Below, piece by piece: positions 1 to 7,682 of a stretch of DNA of 19,535 bases (within the stretch, counting starts at the first letter, position 1; each line of letters begins with the position of its first letter). A model generated the notes under the pieces. The model saw only the letters and a list, made by a program, of their open reading frames with translations. It did no database searches and was not told the DNA's origin. The stretch is from an uncultured Kiritimatiellota bacterium (GTDB lineage Bacteria; Verrucomicrobiota; Kiritimatiellia; RFP12; UBA1067). The translations under genes and the position numbers were made by a program. The stretch spans positions 1-19,535 of the forward strand of contig CAKUCX010000065.1 in the NCBI GenBank assembly GCA_934643865.1, written 5' to 3'.

Positions 1-366
1 AAAATGAGATTTCACCGCGTAATAATCTTGCTTGAAAGCCTCCGGCCGGTTAACACGGAGCGCGCGGAGGCACGAAGACACGGAGGTTTTCAGAACGAGA
101 CTGCACGCATCTCGGCAACAATTCCCGTTCCACTTCGATTCCGTCCCTCTTCGATGGATGAAGCGGCGCGCACGCCAGCCTCAAAATCCTCTCCGTGTCC
201 CCGTGCCTCCGCGCGCTCCGTGTTGACCGGCCGGAGGCCACGCAACCCACCCGCGCCGCGTAAAATGAGATTTCACTGCGCAATAATCTTGCTTGAAAGC
301 CTCCGGCCGGTCAACACGGAGCGCGCGGAGGCCGCGCAACCCGCCCGCGCAACCGACCCGCGCAAC
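1..366. repeat. Dispersed repeat cluster: 34-bp element in three copies plus flanking direct repeats
   Basis: A 34-bp element that begins GCCTCCGGCCGGT and ends GCGCGCGGAGGC occurs at 38-71 and 299-332 in plus orientation and at 205-238 in minus orientation. The 205-238 and 299-332 copies are exact reverse complements; the 38-71 copy differs at one base. The 37 bp before the two plus copies (1-37 and 262-298) are also repeated with few changes, so the direct repeat is about 71 bp long. A 13-bp tandem, GCGCAACCSRCCC, follows at 334-366. The ends of the element are themselves complementary (GCCTCCG/CGGAGGC). No open frame here looks like a protein. It is probably a genome-dispersed non-coding repeat; its function is unknown. 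Confidence 0.8.
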
Positions 367-374
367 TTCTCCAC

Positions 375-394
375 GGTCGCAACACGTTGCGACC
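375..394. repeat. Perfect 9-bp palindrome, function unknown
   Basis: GGTCGCAAC at 375-383 and GTTGCGACC at 386-394 are perfect reverse complements separated by two bases. There is no T-tract on either side, so it does not look like an intrinsic terminator. It could be a protein-binding site or part of the neighbouring repeat cluster. The rest of 395-510 shows nothing I can name. Confidence 0.5.
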
Positions 395-510
395 CTCCCG
401 CCGCCCGGCCCACGCCCATCAAGGCAGCATCGAGGACGCCCTTGTCCCGTTTTTTCCCCTGATTCCCCCGAAAAAATCGGGATAAGGGTTGGAAAGGAAT
501 GAAAAAGGGC

Positions 511-553
511 AAAAAAGCGCTCCGGGCGGAGGTGGGAGGAACCGTCCCGGAGC
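511..553 (-). terminator. Rho-independent terminator downstream of uvrB
   Basis: Read on the minus strand, GCTCCGGG (546-553) pairs with CCCGGAGC (519-526). The stem extends inward by a CGG/CCG pairing past a one-base bulge. Two bases after the stem comes a run of six T (511-516), with a further T-rich stretch beyond. It lies about 140 bp past the uvrB stop in the transcribed direction and would end the leftmost transcript. The stretch between it and uvrB (554-692) holds no gene I can support. Confidence 0.7.
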
Positions 554-692
554 ATACCGCATTTCCTGTTCTTGGGCGCGGCAGAACCCTCAATGAATCG
601 ACCGAAGTCGATTGCAGGATGGGTGTATGTGTGTCTGTGGCGGGTAGTATACAGCTCGATTGTTAGGCGAATGTGAGGAAGCGAGGGTTTTC

Positions 693-2696
693 TTATTTTT
701 TTGTCGAGGCCGCATGCGCCTTGGGGGGCTCCGTCTTCGCCGCCGCCGTCTTCTTGAGAAGCGCGATCTGGTCGCGGAGGTAGGCGGCGCGCTCGAACTC
801 CAGCGCGTCGGCCGCCTGCAGCATCTCCGCCTGGAGGGCGGCGAGCGCCTCCTGGACGTCCTGTTCCGGGGACGGCGCGGCCGCGGCGCGCGCCGTCTTC
901 CGCGCCTCGGAGTAGACGTAGGCCGTCTCGTTGAGGGCGCGCTTCACGCTCTTCGGCGTGATGTGGTGCGCGGTGTTGTAGGCGATCTGCCGCTTCCGGT
1001 GGCTGCGCGTGATGCGGAGGAGGTCGCGGATGGCGTCCGTCTCGTGGTCGCAGTAGAGAATGACGCGGCCGTTCACGTGGCGGGCGCAGCGGCCCGCCGT
1101 CTGCACGAGCGAGGTGGTGGAGCGCAGGAAACCCTCCTTGTCCGCGTCGAGGATCGCGACAAGCGCGACCTCCGGAAAGTCCAGGCCCTCGCGCAGCAGG
1201 TTGATGCCGATCAGGCAGTCGAACGCGCCCTTGCGGAGGCGGCCGAGGATCGCGACGCGCTCCAGGGCGTCGATGCCGCTGTGCAGGTACTCGACGCGCA
1301 GCCCCGTCTCGTGGAGGTAGGCCGTCAGGTCTTCCGCGCTGCGCTTCGTGAGCGTCGTCACGAGTACGCGGTCGCCCTTCGCCGCGACGGCGCGGATCTC
1401 CGCCATGAGGTCGTCGATCTGCCCCTTGAGCGGACGCAGCTCGACCTCGGGGTCGAGGAGGCCGGTCGGGCGGATGACCTGTTCGGCGACGGTCTTCGCG
1501 ACGCCGTACTCGTAGTCTCCCGGCGTCGCGCTCGTGAAGACGATCTGGTGGACCTTCCTTTCGAACTCGGGGAAGGTGAGCGGACGGTTGTCCTTCGCGC
1601 TCGGCAGGCGGAAGCCGTAGTCGACGAGCTTCTGCTTGCGCGCCTGGTCGCCGTTGTACATCGCCCGCAGCTGCGGCACGGCGACGTGGCTCTCGTCGAT
1701 GATCGTGAGAAAGTCGTCCGGGAAGTAGTCGAGCAGGCACTCGGGCGGCTCGCCCGGCGCGCGGCCGGTGAGCGGACGCGAGTAGTTCTCGATGCCGTTG
1801 CAGTACCCCAGCTCGCGCATCATCTCGATGTCATACTCCGTGCGCTCGCGGAGGCGCTGCGCCTCCAGGTACTTCTTCGCGCCCTCGAAGTCCGCAAGCC
1901 GCTCCTTCAATTCCGCCTCGATGCGCCCGTAGGCGGCCTCCATCTTCTCCTTCGGCATCACGAACTGCTTGGCGGGCGTGACGACGGCGGCGGGCATCGC
2001 GACGCCCATGCGGAAGTCGGGCACCGAGAGCGCGTGGATGGCGTCGATCTCGTCGCCGAAGAAGTCGACGCGGATCCCCTCCGTCGCGTAGGCGGGGAAG
2101 ATGTCCACCGTGTCGCCGCGTACACGGAAGTTGCCGGGCGCGTAGTCAAGGTCGTTGCGCGTGTACTGCGCGGCGACGAGGCGTGCGACGAGGTCGCCGC
2201 GCCCGCACGTGTCCCCGACGGCGAACTTCACGGCGAGGTCGCGGTATTCGGTCGATTCGCCGAGGCCGTAGATGCAGCTCACGGAGGCGACGACGATCAC
2301 GTCGCGCCGGGCGATGAGCGCGTTCGTCGCGGCGAGGCGGTAGCGTTCGATCTCCTCGTTGACGGCGGCGTCCTTCTCGATGTAGGTGTCCGTCTGCGGG
2401 ATGTACGCCTCGGGCTGGTAGTAGTCGTAGTAGCTGATGAAGTACTCGACGGCGTTCTCGGGGAAGAAGCCCTTCAGTTCGGTGAAGAGCTGAGCGGCGA
2501 GCGTCTTGTTGTGGGAGAGGACGAGCGTGGGGCGGTTCCAGCGCTGGATGAGATTCGCCATCGTGAACGTCTTGCCGCTGCCGGTGACGCCCTGAAGGAT
2601 AAGGCGGTCCTCGCCGCGCGCGAGCCCGCGCACGAGCGCGTCAATCGCCGCGGGCTGGTCGCCCGTCGGCCTGAAGTCCGAGACGAGCTTGAACAT
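693..2696 (-). CDS. uvrB: UvrABC excinuclease subunit B
   Basis: UvrB is the DNA-damage-verifying helicase-like subunit of nucleotide excision repair. It receives DNA from UvrA and recruits the nuclease UvrC. The 667-residue product has the usual family length. It shows Walker A GVTGSGKT (36-43), the Tyr-rich beta-hairpin that clamps DNA (about 89-110, containing YYDYYQPEAYIPQTDTY), the DESH box (334-337), the helicase motif around LLREGLDFPEV, and a C-terminal UVR coiled coil (about 623-658) that binds UvrC. Helicase motif VI reads QTAGRCARH where QTIGRAARN is common, a mild divergence. The ATG at 2696 is preceded by AAGGCGAAGGGG as a ribosome site. Only 18 bp separate it from the HU terminator, so no separate promoter fits between them. 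No LexA-like box was recognised. Confidence 0.98.
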   Translation of the reverse strand: MFKLVSDFRPTGDQPAAIDALVRGLARGEDRLILQGVTGSGKTFTMANLIQRWNRPTLVLSHNKTLAAQLFTELKGFFPENAVEYFISYYDYYQPEAYIPQTDTYIEKDAAVNEEIERYRLAATNALIARRDVIVVASVSCIYGLGESTEYRDLAVKFAVGDTCGRGDLVARLVAAQYTRNDLDYAPGNFRVRGDTVDIFPAYATEGIRVDFFGDEIDAIHALSVPDFRMGVAMPAAVVTPAKQFVMPKEKMEAAYGRIEAELKERLADFEGAKKYLEAQRLRERTEYDIEMMRELGYCNGIENYSRPLTGRAPGEPPECLLDYFPDDFLTIIDESHVAVPQLRAMYNGDQARKQKLVDYGFRLPSAKDNRPLTFPEFERKVHQIVFTSATPGDYEYGVAKTVAEQVIRPTGLLDPEVELRPLKGQIDDLMAEIRAVAAKGDRVLVTTLTKRSAEDLTAYLHETGLRVEYLHSGIDALERVAILGRLRKGAFDCLIGINLLREGLDFPEVALVAILDADKEGFLRSTTSLVQTAGRCARHVNGRVILYCDHETDAIRDLLRITRSHRKRQIAYNTAHHITPKSVKRALNETAYVYSEARKTARAAAAPSPEQDVQEALAALQAEMLQAADALEFERAAYLRDQIALLKKTAAAKTEPPKAHAASTKK

Positions 2697-2714
2697 GCCG
2701 GCCCCTTCGCCTTG

Positions 2715-2751
2715 AAAAACGGTCGTCCGCCGACGAGGCGGACGACCGTTT
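2715..2751 (-). terminator. Strong intrinsic terminator after the HU gene
   Basis: A perfect 15-bp inverted repeat (2717-2731 with 2737-2751) has a 5-nt loop. On the minus strand the stem is followed at once by five T (2715-2719). It sits 23 bp after the HU stop codon and ends 18 bp before the uvrB start codon. It is the clearest terminator in the window. Confidence 0.93.
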
Positions 2752-2774
2752 CACCTTCATGCAGGCGCGGACGC

Positions 2775-3092
2775 CTACTTCTTCGCCTTCGGCGGGACAA
2801 GCGCGTCCTTCGCGACCTTCGAGAGGCGGAACTTCGCGACCTTGCACGCGGGCTTCTTGATCTCTTCGCCCGTTTGCGGGTTGCGGACCTTGCGCGCACC
2901 CTGCTTCTTGATGAGGAGCTTGCCGAGGCCGGGGATGAGCCAACCCTTCTCGTTCTGGCGAGCGCCCTCGTACGCAAGCTCGATGAGCTTGTCGTAGATC
3001 GCGACGGCCTGCGCCTTCTTGACCTCGCCAGCGGCGGCGAGCGCGACCATGAGGCCGCTCTTCGTGGTCGGAACCGGTTCTTTCTTAGCCAT
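2775..3092 (-). CDS. HU/IHF-family nucleoid DNA-binding protein
   Basis: This small basic protein of 105 residues belongs to the bacterial HU/IHF family, whose members bend DNA as dimers through two beta-arms. The arm signature is clear at about 70-82 (RNPQTGEEIKKPA). The N-terminal helical dimerisation part (about 10-45) is preceded by a short extension rich in Lys and Pro, and the tail is Lys-rich (PPKAKK). It is slightly longer than the usual 90 residues. Whether it is HU or an IHF-like subunit cannot be told from sequence alone. The ATG at 3092 follows AAAGGGAAC, a fair ribosome site. It lies 69 bp downstream of the secreted beta-domain gene, probably with its own promoter, and ends at a strong terminator. 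Confidence 0.95.
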   Translation of the reverse strand: MAKKEPVPTTKSGLMVALAAAGEVKKAQAVAIYDKLIELAYEGARQNEKGWLIPGLGKLLIKKQGARKVRNPQTGEEIKKPACKVAKFRLSKVAKDALVPPKAKK

Positions 3093-3144
3093 TTTTATCG
3101 TTCCCTTTCAATAGGCGAGAGAGGATTTCGCTCGCAACGACGAT

Positions 3145-3173
3145 AGGATAACGGTTTTTTCTCATGTCCGCAA
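3145..3173 (-). promoter_or_regulatory. Possible weak sigma-70 promoter for the HU gene
   Basis: On the minus strand TTGCGG (3168-3173) and TATCCT (3145-3150) are separated by 17 bp. They match the -35 and -10 consensus at three and four of six positions. The placement would give a 5' leader of about 45 nt before the HU start. The -35 box overlaps the last codons of the upstream gene. This is pattern matching only. Confidence 0.3.
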
Positions 3174-5078
3174 GGGGGAAAACGCGAAAACCTCGTTTTT
3201 CTTTTGCGCGCGCCGTCCTGGCGCGCATGCCGTCTTGCCTTGTCGCGCGGCCGCCGAGGGGCCGGGCGGCGGCGCGGCCGGACTCTTCGGCGGCAACAGC
3301 TTTCCCGGCGGCGCCTTCTTCTTCGGCGGCGCGTTTTTCTTCTGCGGCTTCGGGCGGTTTCCGGGCAGACCGACGAACGCGAACGTCCGCGCGGGGACGA
3401 GATGGTTCCAGGCGAAGGCCTGATTGTATTCGTCCGCCGGCGTGACGGGAACCGTCACACGGACGCCGTTCACGACGGCGGAGGCCGTGAGCGTCATGTT
3501 CGTGGGGGCGAGGGGTTTCTGCAGCTTCGAGATCGCCGTCACGACGACGCGGTTCGACGCGGCGGGGATCACGTTCGGCTTGAACTTGACGAAGTCGTTC
3601 TCCTCCAGCGTGACGGAGCCGTCGAACCCGTCCCGGCGGACGACCTCGAAGCCCACGCGCGCGCCGCCCCACCAGGCCCGAAGGGCGAGTCCGCTCTTCA
3701 GGCACCACACCTCGAACCGGGGCGCGGGACGGTGGAGGCGCAGCGTATAGAAGAAATCCGCCCCGCCGTGCCCCGCCTCGTCCTCGACGCGGATCTCGTA
3801 CGTGCCGGTCCTGTCGAACTTCACGCGCCCCACGGGGTCACACTCCGCCTGGATGACGCTGCCGAAGAGGAAGGTGTTCGTGACGTCGTCGATGCGGGCG
3901 ATTCGGTCCGCCCCCCGCCACACCGTCACGCGCGCGTCAAGCGGCGAGCCCGCGCGGCGGGCGAGCAGGTCGAAGGTCCGCTCGCACGGTTCCGGGACGG
4001 AGACGGTGTGGACATCCACCTGACCAGGACGGGCGATGACGCCGGAGAAGGTCCGTATCTGCGCCTCCGGCGGAACCTCCCAGGCGGGCAGCGGCGAGAG
4101 CGAGAGCGTGCGGACGGACGGGAGGTGTGCGCCCTCCCGCACGGCGATTTCATAGGTGAAGTCCTCGCGGCCCCGGTAGAGGTTGTCGTGGATCTCCAGC
4201 GTGTAGTCATCGTCCGCCGGCGCGGTGAACGTCAGGGCAGGATCGGGGTGGTAGAAGAAGTCGTCCGCGAACGCGAGCTGGTCTCCCGCGCGGTTGACAA
4301 GGCGCAGGACGGGATTGAAGAAACCGGGCACGGCGTCGCCGATGTAGGGCTGGAGTTCGCGCGCCGTCACGCGCAGAGTGACCGTGCGGCCTTTCGCGAG
4401 CGGCAGGATCCAGCGGTCCGTCGAGCCGGGCAGGATCTGTCCGTCCAGCACGCAGGGCAGGTTCGTCACGACGGGCGGCGCGGGCTGCGTGCGGTGCGGC
4501 GGCACGTAGAGCGGTTCGACGACGTGCGGCGCGGCGGAGACGAGAAACGGACGCGGCGGCGAGAAGCCCTGCGGACCGTAGACGCGGAGGGCGCGCACGC
4601 CCGGCTCGGCGTCCTTGTCCACCGCCACCGTGACGTGCAGCTTCTGGCTCAGCGCGGGCGACATCTGCAGGGCGTTGCGCGGCGTGTAGAGGAAGTGTTC
4701 GACGAGCGCGAGCTGTCCCGCATCCAGCTCGCCGAGCGCGCTGTACCAGCGGTTGGAGCGCCAGTCGGTGTAGAACTCGTCCTCAACGGGCAGACGCGGC
4801 TGCGTGCGGTCGCCCTCTGCGATCCGATCGAGCCACTTCACGAGGTAACGCCGCTGCCCGCCCACGGGTGGCGGGAAATTCGGCACGAGCGCGAAGCCGA
4901 GGACGCGCACGCCGGGGCCCGCCTCCACGCCCTTGAGGTTCCAGAAGAACTGCCCCCCGACGATGAGGCGGTTCGTCGTCCCCGCCTGCACGCCGGCCGG
5001 GTAGACGTAGCCCACATACGGATCGGCGGCCCACGCCATTCCCGCGAGAAACGCGAGCAGAATCAGCGCCCCCTTCAT
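3162..5078 (-). CDS. Secreted protein with two pre-peptidase C-terminal-like beta domains
   Basis: The 638-residue product starts with a Sec signal peptide (about 1-18, cleavage after WAA). Residues about 205-315 resemble the PPC (bacterial pre-peptidase C-terminal) fold, with a run such as DDDYTLEIHDNLYRGREDFTYEI. A second similar beta domain lies at about 345-470 (TYEIRVEDEAGHGGADFFYTLRL). No catalytic domain was recognised. The C-terminal ~60 residues are low-complexity, rich in Lys and Pro. Proteins of this kind commonly accompany DUF1501 and DUF1549 genes in planctomycetes. The open frame runs upstream to 5393, but the ATG at 5078 gives the signal peptide and overlaps the upstream stop as ATGA, so this start is preferred. 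It is presumably cell-surface or periplasmic; its function is unknown. Confidence 0.85.
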   Translation of the reverse strand: MKGALILLAFLAGMAWAADPYVGYVYPAGVQAGTTNRLIVGGQFFWNLKGVEAGPGVRVLGFALVPNFPPPVGGQRRYLVKWLDRIAEGDRTQPRLPVEDEFYTDWRSNRWYSALGELDAGQLALVEHFLYTPRNALQMSPALSQKLHVTVAVDKDAEPGVRALRVYGPQGFSPPRPFLVSAAPHVVEPLYVPPHRTQPAPPVVTNLPCVLDGQILPGSTDRWILPLAKGRTVTLRVTARELQPYIGDAVPGFFNPVLRLVNRAGDQLAFADDFFYHPDPALTFTAPADDDYTLEIHDNLYRGREDFTYEIAVREGAHLPSVRTLSLSPLPAWEVPPEAQIRTFSGVIARPGQVDVHTVSVPEPCERTFDLLARRAGSPLDARVTVWRGADRIARIDDVTNTFLFGSVIQAECDPVGRVKFDRTGTYEIRVEDEAGHGGADFFYTLRLHRPAPRFEVWCLKSGLALRAWWGGARVGFEVVRRDGFDGSVTLEENDFVKFKPNVIPAASNRVVVTAISKLQKPLAPTNMTLTASAVVNGVRVTVPVTPADEYNQAFAWNHLVPARTFAFVGLPGNRPKPQKKNAPPKKKAPPGKLLPPKSPAAPPPGPSAAARQGKTACAPGRRAQKKNEVFAFSPLRT

Positions 5079-6265
5079 GCGTAGATCTCCTTCAGGCGAC
5101 CGTGTTCGGACGGCGGGGGGAGGATGGTGAGCTTCTTGCCGACGTCGTTCGGCATCTCGCCGTCCGGGTCGATGCCGCAGCGCTCGTAGATCGAGCCGAG
5201 GAAGTCGACGGGCGTGACGGGGCGCGCGACGACGTGCGAGGCCGTCTCGTCGCTCTGGCCGACGACGCAGCCGCCCTTGAAGCCGCCGCCCGCGACGAGC
5301 GCGCTGAAGCAGGTCGGGTAGTGGTTGCGTCCGCCGTTCCAGGGCGGGTCGCGGTCGATCTTCGTCGTGCGGCCGAACTCGCCGCTCACCCACACGACGG
5401 TCGTGTCGAGCAGCTTTCGGTCCGCGAGGTCCGTCAGGAGCGCGGCGAGCGCGCGGTCCGTCTCGGCCGTGCGGTTCTTCATCGTCTCGAAGTGGCGCTT
5501 GTGGGAATCCCAGCCGCTCATGTTGACGGTGATGTAGGGGACGCCGTACTCGACGAGGCGGCGGGCGGCGAGGAGGCTCTGCCCGATCTGGGTGCGTCCG
5601 TAACGCGCGCGCATTTCGGGAGGTTCCTGCGTGAGGTCGAACGTCTTGGCGGCGCTGCCCTCGATGACGCGGCGCGCCTGTTCGCCGGCCGACAGGAAAT
5701 CGCCGAAGCGCGCGGCGTCACCGAAGACGTCCACCATCTTGAGAAGATCGAAGCGGCGCGCCATCTCGGCGGGGGAGAGTCCGCCGGGCGGCACGATGCC
5801 GTCCACGACGAACCGCGCGGCATTCGGGTTGCCGCCCGTGACGAGCGGGGCGTAGCGGTCGCCGAGGAAACCGACTTCGCTGAAGCGTCCCTTCGCCGCC
5901 GTGAGGATGACGGCGGGTGGCAGGTCGCCCCGGTAGGTCCCGTCGCGCGTCTTCATCATCGCCGTGACGGTGCCGATCGCCGGGAAGACGGTCCCGCCGC
6001 CGGGGTTCCGTCCCGTCTGCATCAGGTAGGTCGCCGTCTCGTGGCCGAAGTGCGGATGGGTCATCGACCGGATGACGGAATAGAGGTGGCCGCACGTCGC
6101 GAGGTTCGGCCACCATTCGTGGATCGCGAGGCCCGGCGCGTTCGTGGGGATCGCCTTCAGGCCGTTGTTGTAGTCCGCCGGCGCGTCCGGCTTCGGGTCA
6201 AACGTCTCCAGCTGGCTCGGGCCGCCCCAGAGCCAGAGTTCAATCACGCTCTTCGCAGGTTTCAT
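5075..6265 (-). CDS. DUF1501 family protein (alkaline phosphatase/sulfatase-like fold)
   Basis: The 396-residue protein belongs to DUF1501, an abundant PVC family related to the alkaline phosphatase/sulfatase superfamily but without an assigned reaction. Family landmarks are the opening SVIELWLWGGPSQLETFDPKP (about residues 6-26), HPHFGHE (70-76), GWDSH (251-255), GEFGRT (295-300) and GRNHYP (312-317; the family often has GRDHYP). Unlike most members, it has no Tat or Sec signal: the start at 6265 already lies in the core fold, only 13 bp separate it from the previous stop, and the upstream in-frame codons contain no twin arginine. GAGGTG before the ATG is a good ribosome site. It overlaps the next gene by 4 bp. 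Its partner is the DUF1549 protein just upstream. Confidence 0.95.
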   Translation of the reverse strand: MKPAKSVIELWLWGGPSQLETFDPKPDAPADYNNGLKAIPTNAPGLAIHEWWPNLATCGHLYSVIRSMTHPHFGHETATYLMQTGRNPGGGTVFPAIGTVTAMMKTRDGTYRGDLPPAVILTAAKGRFSEVGFLGDRYAPLVTGGNPNAARFVVDGIVPPGGLSPAEMARRFDLLKMVDVFGDAARFGDFLSAGEQARRVIEGSAAKTFDLTQEPPEMRARYGRTQIGQSLLAARRLVEYGVPYITVNMSGWDSHKRHFETMKNRTAETDRALAALLTDLADRKLLDTTVVWVSGEFGRTTKIDRDPPWNGGRNHYPTCFSALVAGGGFKGGCVVGQSDETASHVVARPVTPVDFLGSIYERCGIDPDGEMPNDVGKKLTILPPPSEHGRLKEIYA

Positions 6266-6278
6266 CGGTTCACCTCGC

Positions 6279-7661
6279 TCAGTGCTGGTAGAGGAATTCG
6301 CGCGAGTTGAGGAGGCACCAGGCCAGATCGCGCGGGAAGCGCCACTTCTCGGCGCCGCTGGAGAGTTTTTTGAAGTGGCCGAGCAGGTTCTTCTTCTCGG
6401 ACGGCGTCGGCGCGCGGGCGTAGAAGCGCCAGTAGAGGTCCTGGACGATCTCGGCCATGCTCTGGCGGCGGTAGGCGCGGTCGTTCACCATCCGCCCGAG
6501 GCCCTGGAAGATCTTGCCGGAATTGAACAGGTAGAGCCGCTGCTTGGCGGTGATCCCGTTATGGCGCTCGTCGAGGCGGCCCGTATCGCGGGCGGGGCGC
6601 CCGAAGAGGAGGAGAAAGGCGTTCGAGATCGAGCCGTCCTCGATGAGGACACTGCGGCGGTTCGCCGGGAGGAAGGTGAACGGCTCGGGCGCGATGGACT
6701 GGTAGTCGCGCTTCGTGTCCGTCAAGTCGCAGATCGCGTCGTCCAGCACCTCGGCGTCAAGGCGGCGGTACGGGAAACCGCCCGTGACGGGACCGCGCGC
6801 GTACGCGGGCGACAGCGCGAGCGCACGCACGAGCGGGCGCAGCCGGTAGCCGTTCTCGACGAACAGCGCAACGTGGCGCGGATCGGGCTCGTCGAGGCCG
6901 AAGAGCCAGGCGTCGACGCGCCGCACGAACGCCTTCGCGAAGTCGTCGCGCCATTCGCCCAGCAGCCGCGCGGCGAAGTTCGCCCGCCGGTCCTCGCCCT
7001 CCACCTGGACGATCTCCTCCTTCCACTCGCGCGTGTTCTTGATGCGCACGCAGGAAAAGTAGTCCGCGAGTTCCCGCCGCCGCGCCTCGGGGAGATCCGC
7101 CCACTCCCAGCCGAGGAAGGTACGCGCGGCGATCTCGGCGAACCCCTCGGGCGTGCGCTGCGCCGTCGCGCGCAGGAAATTCACCTCGGCGTCGCGGAAG
7201 TCGCTGCCGGTGGCGGTGAGGAGCGCGCGCGCGAACCGGTCCCACGGCTCGTCGTCCTTCACGAAGGCGTGGATGCGGCGGTGGAAGACGTAGACGGCGT
7301 TGGGCCAGAGGTTGATCGGGAACTCGCTCTTCACGCGCAGGATGTCGCAAAAGCGCATCGACCAGTAGTCCGCAAAGGAATCGGATTCGAGGAGCGCGTC
7401 GACGAGTTCACGCCGGCGGTCGGGGCGCGTCGCGGACGCCGCCCGCTGCGCCTCGTCCTTTGTGGGGATGCGCCCCGCGAGGTCGATGTAGGCGCGCCGC
7501 ACGAAGACGGCATCCGTGGCGGAGCCGTCCGCCATCTCCCACGGCGACGCCTCCGTCCCCTTCGCTGCGGACGCGGCCGCACCGAAGAGGTTGACCCCCG
7601 CAAACGCCGGCAGACCCGCCGCCGCCGCGCCGCCCAGAAACGCCCGTCTTGGAATGTCCAT
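6279..7661 (-). CDS. DUF1549/DUF1553 domain protein with Tat-like signal
   Basis: The 460-residue protein carries a DUF1549 region (about 45-200, including RRAYIDLAGRIPTKDE) and a DUF1553-like C-terminal region (about 290-455, ending in LLNSREFLYQH). These are the two halves of the planctomycete PSD1-type proteins that pair with DUF1501. The N-terminus PRRAFLGG followed by an Ala/Gly-rich hydrophobic stretch looks like a twin-arginine signal. There is no CxxCH haem motif, so the cytochrome domain often fused to this family in planctomycetes is missing, and at 460 residues the protein is well below the length of full fusions. A strong ribosome site, GAGGAGGG, precedes the ATG. It starts 21 bp after the putative glycosidase gene and is followed 13 bp later by DUF1501. 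The biochemical role of the family is not known. Confidence 0.93.
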   Translation of the reverse strand: MDIPRRAFLGGAAAAGLPAFAGVNLFGAAASAAKGTEASPWEMADGSATDAVFVRRAYIDLAGRIPTKDEAQRAASATRPDRRRELVDALLESDSFADYWSMRFCDILRVKSEFPINLWPNAVYVFHRRIHAFVKDDEPWDRFARALLTATGSDFRDAEVNFLRATAQRTPEGFAEIAARTFLGWEWADLPEARRRELADYFSCVRIKNTREWKEEIVQVEGEDRRANFAARLLGEWRDDFAKAFVRRVDAWLFGLDEPDPRHVALFVENGYRLRPLVRALALSPAYARGPVTGGFPYRRLDAEVLDDAICDLTDTKRDYQSIAPEPFTFLPANRRSVLIEDGSISNAFLLLFGRPARDTGRLDERHNGITAKQRLYLFNSGKIFQGLGRMVNDRAYRRQSMAEIVQDLYWRFYARAPTPSEKKNLLGHFKKLSSGAEKWRFPRDLAWCLLNSREFLYQH

Positions 7662-7682
7662 GCCGCCGCCCTCCTCTCGTCC

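Noticed and set aside
467..481. CCCGA-A5-TCGGG hairpin as a terminator
   Set aside because: The 5-bp stem is short and there is no T-run after it on either strand.
2641..2760. Leader peptide starting at 2760 and running through the terminator into uvrB
   Set aside because: An ATG and an open frame exist, but no ribosome site precedes it and the terminator stem lies within the frame. Nothing supports translation.
5079..5393. N-terminal extension of the beta-domain protein up to 5393
   Set aside because: It is the Arg-rich shadow of the DUF1501 gene end. The ATGA overlap and signal peptide support 5078.
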